Source: Syntrophaceae bacterium
GTDB taxonomy: Bacteria > Desulfobacterota > Syntrophia > Syntrophales > Smithellaceae
Assembly (NCBI GenBank): GCA_018056765.1
Contig: JAGPFA010000017.1
Coordinates: 1 to 46,402 of the forward strand
Direction of reading: 5' to 3'
DNA length: 46,402 nucleotides
Part shown: positions 9,145 through 16,822 of the stretch, piece by piece
Layout: every line of letters begins with the position of its first letter
Position numbering within the stretch: position 1 is the first letter of the stretch
Position numbers and translations under genes: made by a program
The notes under the pieces: generated by a model
The model's database searches: none
What the model was told of the DNA's origin: nothing
Seen by the model: only the letters and a program-made list of their open reading frames with translations

Positions 9145-10152
9145 ATGAGGAATGTCAACTTGAAGGAAGAAAATTTCGCCGGCACTTTGAAAAAATCACT
9201 TTTTATTATTGCCCTTGTCTGGACGGCGGCTGCCGCTCTTTCGCTTTTCTGGAACATCTCACAGATAAGAGAAAATGTAATAAATGAGGCGTACAGCGAC
9301 ACAAAAATGGCCGCCCATAAAGATATTCTCTACCGGCAATGGGCTGCCGGTCACGGGGGAATGTATGTGCCGGCCACACCAGAAACTCCTCCCAACCCCT
9401 ATCTGGCGCACATCCCGGAAAGAGACATCAACACGCCGTCAGGCAAAAAACTGACACTCGTCAACCCGGCCTACATGACCCGCCAGATTTATGAACTGGA
9501 AGGTCATAAATACGGGCTTATCGGCCACCTGACCAGCCCAAAACCAATCCGTCCGGAAAACGTGCCAGATGAGTGGGAAAGCAGCGCATATGCAAAAATC
9601 AGCCAGGGCAAAAAGGAATATTTTTCCGTTGTTGATCTCGATGGAAAAAAATTCATGCGTCTGATGATTCCTTTTTTTGTCGAAGAGTCATGCATGAAAT
9701 GCCACGCCCGCCAGGGATATAAACTGGGAGAGCTACGAGGTGGCATCAGCATCAGCGTCAATATGGAACCGCTTTGGGAACATGCCCGGAAGCGCATCCT
9801 GACAATTTCGTTAACCCATGCGCTCATGTGGGCCATGACACTGATAATGCTTTTATTTGGTTACCGGAAATTCATGGCAATTGAGAGACAAAGATCGACG
9901 CTGGAAAGGGACAGGGAAAAACTGATTTCGCGCCTGGAAGACTCACTGGCCAGGGTGCAAACTCTCTCGGGAATGCTGCCCATCTGTGCATCCTGTAAAA
10001 ATGTGCGTAACGACAAGGGCTATTGGGAGCGTATTGAAAAATACATCAGCGAGCGCACCGCTGCGGAATTCACCCACGGCCTCTGCCCGGAGTGCCAAAA
10101 AAAGCTCTATCCGGAACTGCAGGAGCCGCATCAACCACAGGCGCCCCGTTAG
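9145..10152 (+). CDS. Membrane c-heme sensor (DUF3365/Tll0287-like) with C-terminal four-Cys motif
   Basis: A TM helix near residues 14-33 leads to a periplasmic DUF3365-type domain. This holds a single c-type heme motif, C-M-K-C-H at residues 183-187. A second TM (~228-247), a coiled coil (~250-275) and a cytoplasmic tail follow. The tail carries 'ICASCK...GYWERIEKYI...HGLCPECQKKLYP', whose four cysteines in two CxxC pairs suggest a zinc-binding knuckle. I know this tail from deltaproteobacterial PAS and receiver proteins; its function is undescribed to my knowledge. Start is uncertain: ATG 9145 lacks a good ribosome site, TTG 9160 has GAGGA 8 bases upstream, and TTG 9094 is also in frame. 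It follows the hybrid kinase by 86 bases, so redox, ligand or heme sensing feeding into signalling is inferred. Confidence 0.75.
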   Translation: MRNVNLKEENFAGTLKKSLFIIALVWTAAAALSLFWNISQIRENVINEAYSDTKMAAHKDILYRQWAAGHGGMYVPATPETPPNPYLAHIPERDINTPSGKKLTLVNPAYMTRQIYELEGHKYGLIGHLTSPKPIRPENVPDEWESSAYAKISQGKKEYFSVVDLDGKKFMRLMIPFFVEESCMKCHARQGYKLGELRGGISISVNMEPLWEHARKRILTISLTHALMWAMTLIMLLFGYRKFMAIERQRSTLERDREKLISRLEDSLARVQTLSGMLPICASCKNVRNDKGYWERIEKYISERTAAEFTHGLCPECQKKLYPELQEPHQPQAPR

Positions 10153-10239
10153 GACAACAATTTTATCCGGCCTTAGCCTGCCTTGACTGCTAAGCTCCAA
10201 CCGGCAGATGATTCCAAGCCCGGTAATATTCCCGTTCAT

Positions 10240-10500
10240 GGGTTTCACTGCCCGTTCGTGCTGAGCTTTACTGGCCGTTCGTGGTGAGCCTGTCGAACCA
10301 TGAACGGTACGAACCCCACTGCCCGTTCGTGCTGAGCCTGTCGAAGCATGAACGGTCAACCATCTCCTCGCTCGTCCCCTTCGACAAGCTCAGGGCAGGC
10401 TTCGACAAGCTCAGGGCGAGCGGACGAAATTCATCCTTTCCTAAAGTAGAGTCAATTGCCCGTTCGTGCTCGGCCTGTCAAAGCATAAAAGGCGGGCTCA
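10240..10500. repeat. REP-like cluster D
   Basis: Half unit at about 10250-10270. Full hairpin with arms CCGTTCGTGGT (10275-10285) and ACCATGAACGG (10297-10307), and another with GTGCT/AGCAT at about 10321-10355. Inverted cores follow at about 10370-10425, then the 'atcctttcctaaagtag' block shared with cluster C. The cluster runs up to the MFS gene's stop codon. The gap 10153-10500 contains nothing else I can identify. Confidence 0.85.
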
Positions 10501-11781
10501 TCAGTACTTAACGGCGCGTCCCAGCAGGAAGGACAACACAGAACAAACAGCGCACACCAGAGCGAGGGCGGCAAGGCCGTAGTCATAGCTGCCGGTGGCG
10601 GAAACAACACCACCCACCACGACAGGCCCGAATCCGCCGCCGAGCATCAGAGAGATGCCCAGATAAATGCCAATACCCGTGCCGGTGCGTTCGCTGGGAA
10701 CGATCCACTGAATAAAGGCAATTTCATTGGCATTATAAGAGGCGTTAAAGAATATCGTAGCGGCGAAAAAACATATGATCAGAGGAATCGAAGCAGTCGT
10801 GGCGGCCAGATAGACCATTACTCCTGTGGCCAGAAAGGCTACGCAGGATATGTACCCTCTTTTGTTTGTCTTGTCTCCGAAATATGCCCAGGTGAGAGCG
10901 CCGACAATACTTAAAACATAGGGTAAAGATGTAGCATAAACCAGGTCGCTGAAGGGGAGCTTCCGTCCCTCTGTAAAAAATGTCGGCATCCACGACACGA
11001 GGCCGAAGGCGATCACGTTGTTCATTATACCAAGGATGACAACCAGCCAAAACACCTTCCTCTGCCAGAGAAATTTAATATTGCCGGCAAATGTGTGAGA
11101 ATTTTCTCTGCGATATTCAGCAAGGCGTCCTTGTTGAATATAGTCGATTTCCGTCCTGGCAATTCTCGGGTGGTCTTCTGGCCTTTCATAAATAAATAAT
11201 TTTAACAAAGGCACAGCGATAATCATCCCTCCCAGCCCGATCACAACAAACATCATTTTCCACCCGACTAGATTACAAACAGGCACGACAACCACGGGGG
11301 CAAGGATCATGGCCGCAAAAATACCGCAAAACCAGATGCTGTTGGCCCTGGAGCGTTCGTTGACAGGAAACCACTTCTCGGTCAGCACGCCCATCATGGG
11401 TCCGTGAATTCCTGATACAACACCCAGCAAAACACGAATCGCCACCAGGGCGGCAAGCATCATCCCGAAGGGGGCCTGAAGACAGGTGACTACCGAAAAG
11501 AGGATGACAACCGTGATGATGCTTTTTTTGGCGCCAAACCTCTCACCCAAAGGACTCAAAAATATGGTGGCGATCCCGTACCCGATAAAGAACACGCTCA
11601 TCAGCAGACCGCCGTATTTGCCCGTTTCCGCCACCGTCCACCCGTAGTCTTTGGCAATCATGGGCAGGGCAAATGAAATGTTCATCCGGTCAAAATAAGA
11701 TACCATAAGAGAAATCATCAGCACTATCGGTATCTGCCACCTTATCTGCGTCATTTTTACATTGTCTTTTTCGATCTTCAT
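10501..11781 (-). CDS. MFS transporter, anion:cation symporter type
   Basis: 426-residue inner-membrane permease with about 12 predicted helices. The N-terminal pattern 'SYFDRMNISFALPMIAKDYGW' and the loop 'SPLGERFGAKKS' between helices 2 and 3 fit the ACS family of the major facilitator superfamily, which carries organic anions by proton or sodium symport. GGGAG five bases before ATG 11781 supports this start. It is the last gene of a three-gene operon (saccharopine-dehydrogenase-like protein, acyl-CoA ligase, transporter) with a 36-base gap upstream. It probably imports the carboxylic acid that the ligase activates; the identity of the acid cannot be read from the sequence. Confidence 0.85.
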   Translation of the reverse strand: MKIEKDNVKMTQIRWQIPIVLMISLMVSYFDRMNISFALPMIAKDYGWTVAETGKYGGLLMSVFFIGYGIATIFLSPLGERFGAKKSIITVVILFSVVTCLQAPFGMMLAALVAIRVLLGVVSGIHGPMMGVLTEKWFPVNERSRANSIWFCGIFAAMILAPVVVVPVCNLVGWKMMFVVIGLGGMIIAVPLLKLFIYERPEDHPRIARTEIDYIQQGRLAEYRRENSHTFAGNIKFLWQRKVFWLVVILGIMNNVIAFGLVSWMPTFFTEGRKLPFSDLVYATSLPYVLSIVGALTWAYFGDKTNKRGYISCVAFLATGVMVYLAATTASIPLIICFFAATIFFNASYNANEIAFIQWIVPSERTGTGIGIYLGISLMLGGGFGPVVVGGVVSATGSYDYGLAALALVCAVCSVLSFLLGRAVKY

Positions 11782-11817
11782 TTTGTCTCCCGAGCGGCAC
11801 TCACCCGCATCTGTTGT

Positions 11818-13338
11818 TTAGGCAAAGAGTTTTTCCGCTTCCCTGCGAAGCGCCTTTTTGTCGAACTTGCCCGTTTGTGTTTTGGGCAGCTCCTTCATGA
11901 AAGCTATCTTTTTAGGGCATTTGTACCTGGGGATATGTTTCAGGCATTCGGAAATAATCTCATCGTACGTCATGGATATTTCATCATCCAACACTACACC
12001 GGCAACCACTTCTTCGCCATATTTCTGGTCCGGTATTCCGAATACCGTAGCTTCCGATACACCTCTCACCTGATAAAGTGCGTTTTCGATTTCCACCGGA
12101 TAAATATTTTCGCCGCCGCGCAAAATCATGTCTTTTTTACGGTCGGTGATAAATAAATCACCGTCTTCGTCAAGATAGCCGACATCGCCTGTGAACAGAA
12201 AACCGTTCTTCAGGGCTTCCGCTGTTTCTTCAGGGCGCCTCCAGTAGCCTTTCATCACACCCCATCCTCTGACGGTGATTTCCCCCCACTGTCCGCGGGG
12301 CACTTCCAGACCCCGGTCATCAACGATACGGACTTCCATTCCCTGCATGGGCTTACCGACTGAACCGGGCTTTCTTATTCCCTCCGGATCCTGACAGGCG
12401 AGGTCTCCCATTGTTTCCGTCAGACCGTAATCATGGACAAAGATACCGCCCAGCTTCTGCTCGACTTCGCTGATTTTATGAGGGGGAAACGGCGCGGCGG
12501 CGACAAACCAGTATTTAACTGAACTTGTGTCATAGACGGCGCGGCCCGCCTCGTCGAGCATCATTAAAAGCATTGTGGGAACGAGCGGCACGAATCTTAT
12601 TTTGTGCCTATCAATATCTTTGAGCGCCTCTATCGGATCAAACCATTTATGAAGTACGATTGTGGCGCCGTGCTTCCAGTAGCTGTAGAGCCAGATGGCC
12701 AGGCCGAATACATGATTCATGGGCAACGCAATCAGCACAATGTTTCCCTCGGCAACATTGAAGGCATCGTAAAAGGGGCATTCCAGAGCCGCACAAAAAT
12801 TGCCGTGCGTCAGCATTACCCCTTTGGGCTTTCCGGTCGTGCCCGAGGTGTACATGATCATCGCCAGATCATCCGCATCTTGCGGGGCAATAAAATCGCT
12901 GTCGGGGTGATCATTTACAAGCGACCGGTAATCGATGAGGCCTTCTCCGGCCCGACCCTCAATTCCCGTTACGACAACTTTCGCCTCGCGGCGAATCGTA
13001 CTGTCGATTTTATCGAGGAGCCCGGCGCTGGTGATGATGAATTTTGCACCGGAATCTTTCAGCATATAGGTGATCTCGGGCTCCGTCAGCGCGAAGATGA
13101 TGGGCAGCAAAACACCGCCACACCGCAAGACCCCTTCATAGACAGTCATAACTTCCTTGCAATTGGGCAAAACGGTGGCGACAATATCACCGGATTTAAG
13201 GCCAGTGGCGCGCAGACCTTCCGCAAAGCGCCTGGCCTCTTCGCTTATCTTTATGTTGGAAAATGACTGATCTTCAAAAAACAATCCTGTGTAATCGCGG
13301 CCCTTGTCATAGCTGAGCGCTAATTCCATTACGTTCAT
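11818..13338 (-). CDS. Acyl-CoA ligase / AMP-forming synthetase
   Basis: 506-residue class I adenylate-forming enzyme that would activate a carboxylate to its CoA thioester through an acyl-AMP. P-loop-like motif 'YTSGTTGKPKG' at residues 163-173, 'YGLTETMG' near 305, the hinge 'DRKKDMILRGGENIYP' near 405-420, and the C-terminal catalytic Lys in 'LPKTQTGKFDKK' near 490. Length and motifs are those of FadD/CaiC-like ligases; substrate class (fatty, aromatic or amino-derived acid) is not determined. It is the middle gene of the operon under the sigma-54 promoter at 14673-14688. Confidence 0.88.
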   Translation of the reverse strand: MNVMELALSYDKGRDYTGLFFEDQSFSNIKISEEARRFAEGLRATGLKSGDIVATVLPNCKEVMTVYEGVLRCGGVLLPIIFALTEPEITYMLKDSGAKFIITSAGLLDKIDSTIRREAKVVVTGIEGRAGEGLIDYRSLVNDHPDSDFIAPQDADDLAMIMYTSGTTGKPKGVMLTHGNFCAALECPFYDAFNVAEGNIVLIALPMNHVFGLAIWLYSYWKHGATIVLHKWFDPIEALKDIDRHKIRFVPLVPTMLLMMLDEAGRAVYDTSSVKYWFVAAAPFPPHKISEVEQKLGGIFVHDYGLTETMGDLACQDPEGIRKPGSVGKPMQGMEVRIVDDRGLEVPRGQWGEITVRGWGVMKGYWRRPEETAEALKNGFLFTGDVGYLDEDGDLFITDRKKDMILRGGENIYPVEIENALYQVRGVSEATVFGIPDQKYGEEVVAGVVLDDEISMTYDEIISECLKHIPRYKCPKKIAFMKELPKTQTGKFDKKALRREAEKLFA

Positions 13339-13417
13339 AATTTATCACTCCTTTGTCTTTGGGGTTTTTCCGGACGGCTGATGTATTTTTCCAGTCGCCT
13401 GAAACCTGAGACACACC

Positions 13418-14599
13418 TCAGATATTTTCTGTTTTTTTCAAAAGGACATCTTTTACTTCCAGTCCTTCACCGCAATATGAGGCGTAGCTCTCCAGAAAAT
13501 ATGCCGGATCGATAGCCGCCTCCGGCGTGATCACTCCTTTTTTGTCAATACGGCCTGTGGCCAGCATCATCGCGGCAATGGCCAGGGGGACACCAGTGCT
13601 GCCGGCCATGTGTCCGTATGGAATATGCGTCAGGGCAAGGCCGGTTTTCATTTTCATTCCGTCTTTCACACCGGTAACGATCACGCATATCGGCGCGGGG
13701 AATTCGACGGTTTCCGGAACGACTGCCAGTTTCATGGCTTCAGTATTGAATTTGAACGCCGCTTTTTCGATCGAGAGCTCGCCTTTTTTTATTTGTCCGG
13801 CAATTTTAGCAAGCAATTCCATAAAGGGCTTCCCATAATACATGACGTTGGAGACAGTGTTTGCCCGTATGGAACGAGGAATGGTCAAAGGTTCGGGATG
13901 GCCGATATGATATGCCGGCATTTCCTTAAAGCCGGGAAAGCGAAGCGGGGATGCCTCTGTGAGCGCGTCGATATGGACAAACTCACCATTTTTGTATGTC
14001 GGTATTGTTGCCGTGCTTTCGTGAAGCAGGTGCATAATGGCCGCGTTTTGATCGTCCGTAACGCCCAGTACTTTTTTGCTCACATGATGCGGCTGAGGAG
14101 AACCGGATACATATTTGCCGTTTCCCCAGGCCGTGACGATTTCATCAACTTCATCGAAATCCGCGGCGGCGTATGCAGCCAGCAGATTGGAAATGCCGGG
14201 GCTGGCGCCGATGCCGGGAATAATCGTGATGCCCGATTTTTTCGCCGCCTCGTCCATCTCCAGAACGTCCATCATCGGCTTCCAGTCATCGCAGATATCC
14301 ACGCAGGATTTCTTTGCCTCGATACACGCCCCGGTGATCAGCGGCCCGAATTTGTAATAAGGACCAATCGTACTCATGACAATGTCGTGGCCGGCCATCA
14401 GGTCCAGAAGAGCGCTTTTATCGGTGGCGTCGATTTTTACCGCCGCCAGCTTGTCCGATTCGGACAGACCGACAAATTTTTCCGCCAGTGCAATGTTATA
14501 ATCGGCCACTGTAATCGCTTTGATGGCAGGCGAATTCACCAAAGTGGTCACCGCCGTTCTGCCCATGTCGCCCGCCCCTCCCAACGCCAATACACGCAT
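13418..14599 (-). CDS. Saccharopine dehydrogenase-like oxidoreductase
   Basis: 393 residues. The N-terminal Rossmann motif 'GGAGDMGR' starts near residue 7, followed by 'ADYN' at the end of the second strand, which suits NAD(P) binding. The middle and end match the saccharopine dehydrogenase fold ('GIGASPGISNLLAAYA', 'TGVPLAIAAMMLATG'). Members act on amino-acid-type substrates or have unknown roles. The start at ATG 14599 was chosen because AGGAGG lies eight bases upstream; the frame stays open further upstream without a good start. First gene of the operon, about 75 bases downstream of the sigma-54 promoter core. The divergent activator gene probably controls it. Confidence 0.85.
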   Translation of the reverse strand: MRVLALGGAGDMGRTAVTTLVNSPAIKAITVADYNIALAEKFVGLSESDKLAAVKIDATDKSALLDLMAGHDIVMSTIGPYYKFGPLITGACIEAKKSCVDICDDWKPMMDVLEMDEAAKKSGITIIPGIGASPGISNLLAAYAAADFDEVDEIVTAWGNGKYVSGSPQPHHVSKKVLGVTDDQNAAIMHLLHESTATIPTYKNGEFVHIDALTEASPLRFPGFKEMPAYHIGHPEPLTIPRSIRANTVSNVMYYGKPFMELLAKIAGQIKKGELSIEKAAFKFNTEAMKLAVVPETVEFPAPICVIVTGVKDGMKMKTGLALTHIPYGHMAGSTGVPLAIAAMMLATGRIDKKGVITPEAAIDPAYFLESYASYCGEGLEVKDVLLKKTENI

Positions 14600-14672
14600 G
14601 ATAATTTTCCTCCTGTTTTGCTGTTTGCTGCCGGCTGCGCCAAAGTGACGACAGACGCCTGTCATGCTCTTG

Positions 14673-14688
14673 AGCAATGGTCGTGCCG
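14673..14688 (-). promoter_or_regulatory. Sigma-54 (-24/-12) promoter of the saccharopine-DH/ligase/MFS operon
   Basis: On the minus strand: CGGCAC-GACCA-TTGCT. The invariant GG and GC are separated by exactly 10 bases; only the first base departs from TGGCAC-N5-TTGCW. It points toward the gene starting at 14599 and lies next to a sigma-54 activator gene. Confidence 0.8.
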
Positions 14689-14740
14689 AAAAGCAAAATC
14701 TGTCCGACCGCTCCTCATGGCAGACACAACTATCTGTAAT

Positions 14741-14759
14741 TAAAAATAATTTATTTTTA
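14741..14759. promoter_or_regulatory. Candidate activator site (palindrome)
   Basis: TAAAAATA-ATT-TATTTTTA, perfect 8-bp arms. It is centred about 90 bases upstream of the predicted sigma-54 start point, a usual distance for enhancer-binding sites. AT-rich chance pairing is possible. Confidence 0.35.
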
Positions 14760-14815
14760 CGCAAGGTAATGCAACACGAATAATAATTTGCTTTCTCCGG
14801 CTTTCCCTGATACAT

Positions 14816-14847
14816 TGTGTTTCATTATGAAATGAATTGTAAACACA
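14816..14847. promoter_or_regulatory. Nested inverted repeat before the activator gene
   Basis: Outer arms TGTGTTT (14816-14822) and AAACACA (14841-14847); inner TTTCAT-T-ATGAAA (14820-14832). It ends at the ribosome site AGGAGG of the activator gene, so it could be an operator for autoregulation. Confidence 0.35.
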
Positions 14848-14859
14848 GGAGGCCCTCTC

Positions 14860-16647
14860 ATGACCGGACAGAGGCAAATCAGTCACCTTGACAATTTGGA
14901 ATGGATACGCAAATCCAAAAAACTTCTCAATGCGCTCAATATAGGTTTTTTACTTCAGGACATGGACGACAATATTCTGGAAGTCAACGAGGCTCTTTTG
15001 AAGATGAGCGGCAGAAACCGCGAAGAATTCATCGGGCATAACGTCAGCCAATTTTATAGTGAGAAAGAATACAAGGCTCTCCGAACCGGTGATCTGTTGC
15101 AGATTGATTCGGAATATTATCAGGGTGAGTACTTCATTTATAACAAAGACGGCACCAGAATTCCCGTGCTGTTTATCGTTTCCATAAACAAAAACGAACT
15201 GGGCGAGCCTGTGTCTGAAAATGTCCTCGTTTTGGATATCAGCAAACAAAAGCAGTTTCAGGCCAGGCTCAAAGCGGCAAATAAAGAGCTGACAGCCGTC
15301 AACGAGGCCTTGAGGCTGCATCAGGAGTCCTTGCAGAACGAAAAAACGAAGCTGGAGGCGATTTTGTTCGGCATCGGTGACAGCGTGTCCGTATTCGATA
15401 TCAACGGCCGACACCTTCTTTCCAACCCGCAGGCGCACGGCATCCATAAAAAGAAACGCTCCGTCATGCCGCTTGAGGCCTGCCGAGATCAAATCGTCAC
15501 ACTGGGCAGGGGCAAGAAACAAAGGCATTTCGAGGCGACGGTGAAGGAGGTAAAAGACAGCCGCGGGGAAACATTTGCCTTTGTAGAAATCCTGAAAGAA
15601 ACCACCGATCAGGTCGCGCTCAGGGCGCGCGAACAGGAATTGCAGCTCATCAAACGTCGTCTCAGGCAAAAAACGCTTGCCTCGGAAATCCTGTCCACCA
15701 ACCCCGGCATGCATAAGTGCATCAACGCGGCGCTGCTTTGTGCCGATCTGGAATCCACCGTTTTAATAACCGGCGAAACAGGCGTGGGTAAAAACATGAT
15801 CGCGGCGGCGATACATAACCACAGTGGACGCCGCAACAGGCCGTTTGTACAGGTCAATTGCGGCGCCCTGCCGGAGAACCTGATCGAATCAGAACTGTTC
15901 GGTCACGTCCGCGGGTCGTTCAGCGGCGCAGTTTCCGACAATATAGGCCTTTTCAGAACAGCGGACGGGGGTACATTGTTTCTCGACGAGGTTGGCGACC
16001 TGGGCATGCCTCTGCAGGTGAAGCTGCTGCACGCCATTCAGGACAGAGAAATCCGCCCTGTCGGCAGTAACAGGACTTACAAGGTTGACGTCCGGCTTGT
16101 CTGCGCGACCAACAGGAATTTGAAAGGACTGGTCGAAAAAGGCCTGTTCAGGCAGGATTTGTATTACCGGCTGGCTGTAATACCACTTATGATCCCGCCG
16201 CTGAGGGAAAGGGGACAGGACATACTGCTGCTGGCCAACCACTTCCTCGGAAAGCACTCTAAAAAGAGCAGGCAAAAAACCGGTTTCCATCATGATACGC
16301 AAAGAATCCTGCTTGAGTATCACTGGCCGGGAAATGTCCGGGAGCTGGAAAACGTTATTGAATATGCTCTGGCCATGTCGTCCGGCCCGATGATTCTGCC
16401 CGAAAACCTGCCCGTTTTTTTACTGACCGTGCCGGAAGCAGTGTCACCACGTGAGCCGGAAAAAGAACCGGCGAATAATGCCATCGTGCCCGATGAGCAT
16501 CACGACAGTTTGGCCGAAGCGGAAAAAGAGGCCATCCTGGATGCCCTGTGGCGCTGCAAATTCAATCAGAGTCGCGCCGCAAAGGAACTGGGCATATCTC
16601 GCGTCACCCTGTGGCGAAAAATGTCACGCTATCGTGATTTACAATGA
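14860..16647 (+). CDS. Sigma-54-dependent PAS/AAA+/Fis transcriptional activator
   Basis: 595-residue enhancer-binding protein. PAS domain (~18-130), coiled coil (~140-175), second PAS-like region (~175-255), AAA+ domain (~278-505), Fis-type HTH (~555-592, 'NQSRAAKELGISRVTLWRKM'). Walker A 'GETGVGKN' is near 305 and Walker B 'GGTLFLDEVGDL' near 370. The sigma-54-contacting loop reads G-S-F-S-G-A (352-357) instead of the usual GAFTGA: two conservative changes at the most conserved motif of the family. AGGAGG lies eight bases before ATG 14860. Divergent from the three-gene catabolic-looking operon, whose promoter it most likely activates in response to a small molecule bound by the PAS region. 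Confidence 0.9.
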   Translation: MTGQRQISHLDNLEWIRKSKKLLNALNIGFLLQDMDDNILEVNEALLKMSGRNREEFIGHNVSQFYSEKEYKALRTGDLLQIDSEYYQGEYFIYNKDGTRIPVLFIVSINKNELGEPVSENVLVLDISKQKQFQARLKAANKELTAVNEALRLHQESLQNEKTKLEAILFGIGDSVSVFDINGRHLLSNPQAHGIHKKKRSVMPLEACRDQIVTLGRGKKQRHFEATVKEVKDSRGETFAFVEILKETTDQVALRAREQELQLIKRRLRQKTLASEILSTNPGMHKCINAALLCADLESTVLITGETGVGKNMIAAAIHNHSGRRNRPFVQVNCGALPENLIESELFGHVRGSFSGAVSDNIGLFRTADGGTLFLDEVGDLGMPLQVKLLHAIQDREIRPVGSNRTYKVDVRLVCATNRNLKGLVEKGLFRQDLYYRLAVIPLMIPPLRERGQDILLLANHFLGKHSKKSRQKTGFHHDTQRILLEYHWPGNVRELENVIEYALAMSSGPMILPENLPVFLLTVPEAVSPREPEKEPANNAIVPDEHHDSLAEAEKEAILDALWRCKFNQSRAAKELGISRVTLWRKMSRYRDLQ

Positions 16648-16814
16648 AGACAGGACACCGTGATAACCACACAAAACCTCATTTCATTGTCTTATGTGAG
16701 CTGACCGATGCGGCCCTGGAGCCATTTGCCATGGATGAATCCGGATCAGACGGCATTGACCCGGATCCCCGGGCCCAGTGCGCGGGCAAGTTCATAAAAA
16801 AGTTATTCAAGTGA
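16644..16814 (+). CDS. Small ORF translationally coupled to the activator
   Basis: 56 codons beginning at an ATG that overlaps the activator's stop codon (ATGA, 16644-16647), with no recognisable domain. The composition is mixed, with a basic C-terminus ('KFIKKLFK'). Overlap suggests translational coupling, but the ORF is short and could be chance read-through. It ends eight bases from the convergent uvrC stop. Confidence 0.3.
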   Translation: MKTGHRDNHTKPHFIVLCELTDAALEPFAMDESGSDGIDPDPRAQCAGKFIKKLFK

Positions 16815-16822
16815 AAGCTGCT

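Noticed and set aside
13610..14743. 377-codon antisense ORF opposite the saccharopine-dehydrogenase gene
   Set aside because: The minus-strand gene has a Rossmann motif and strong ribosome site; the plus-strand translation shows no family features.
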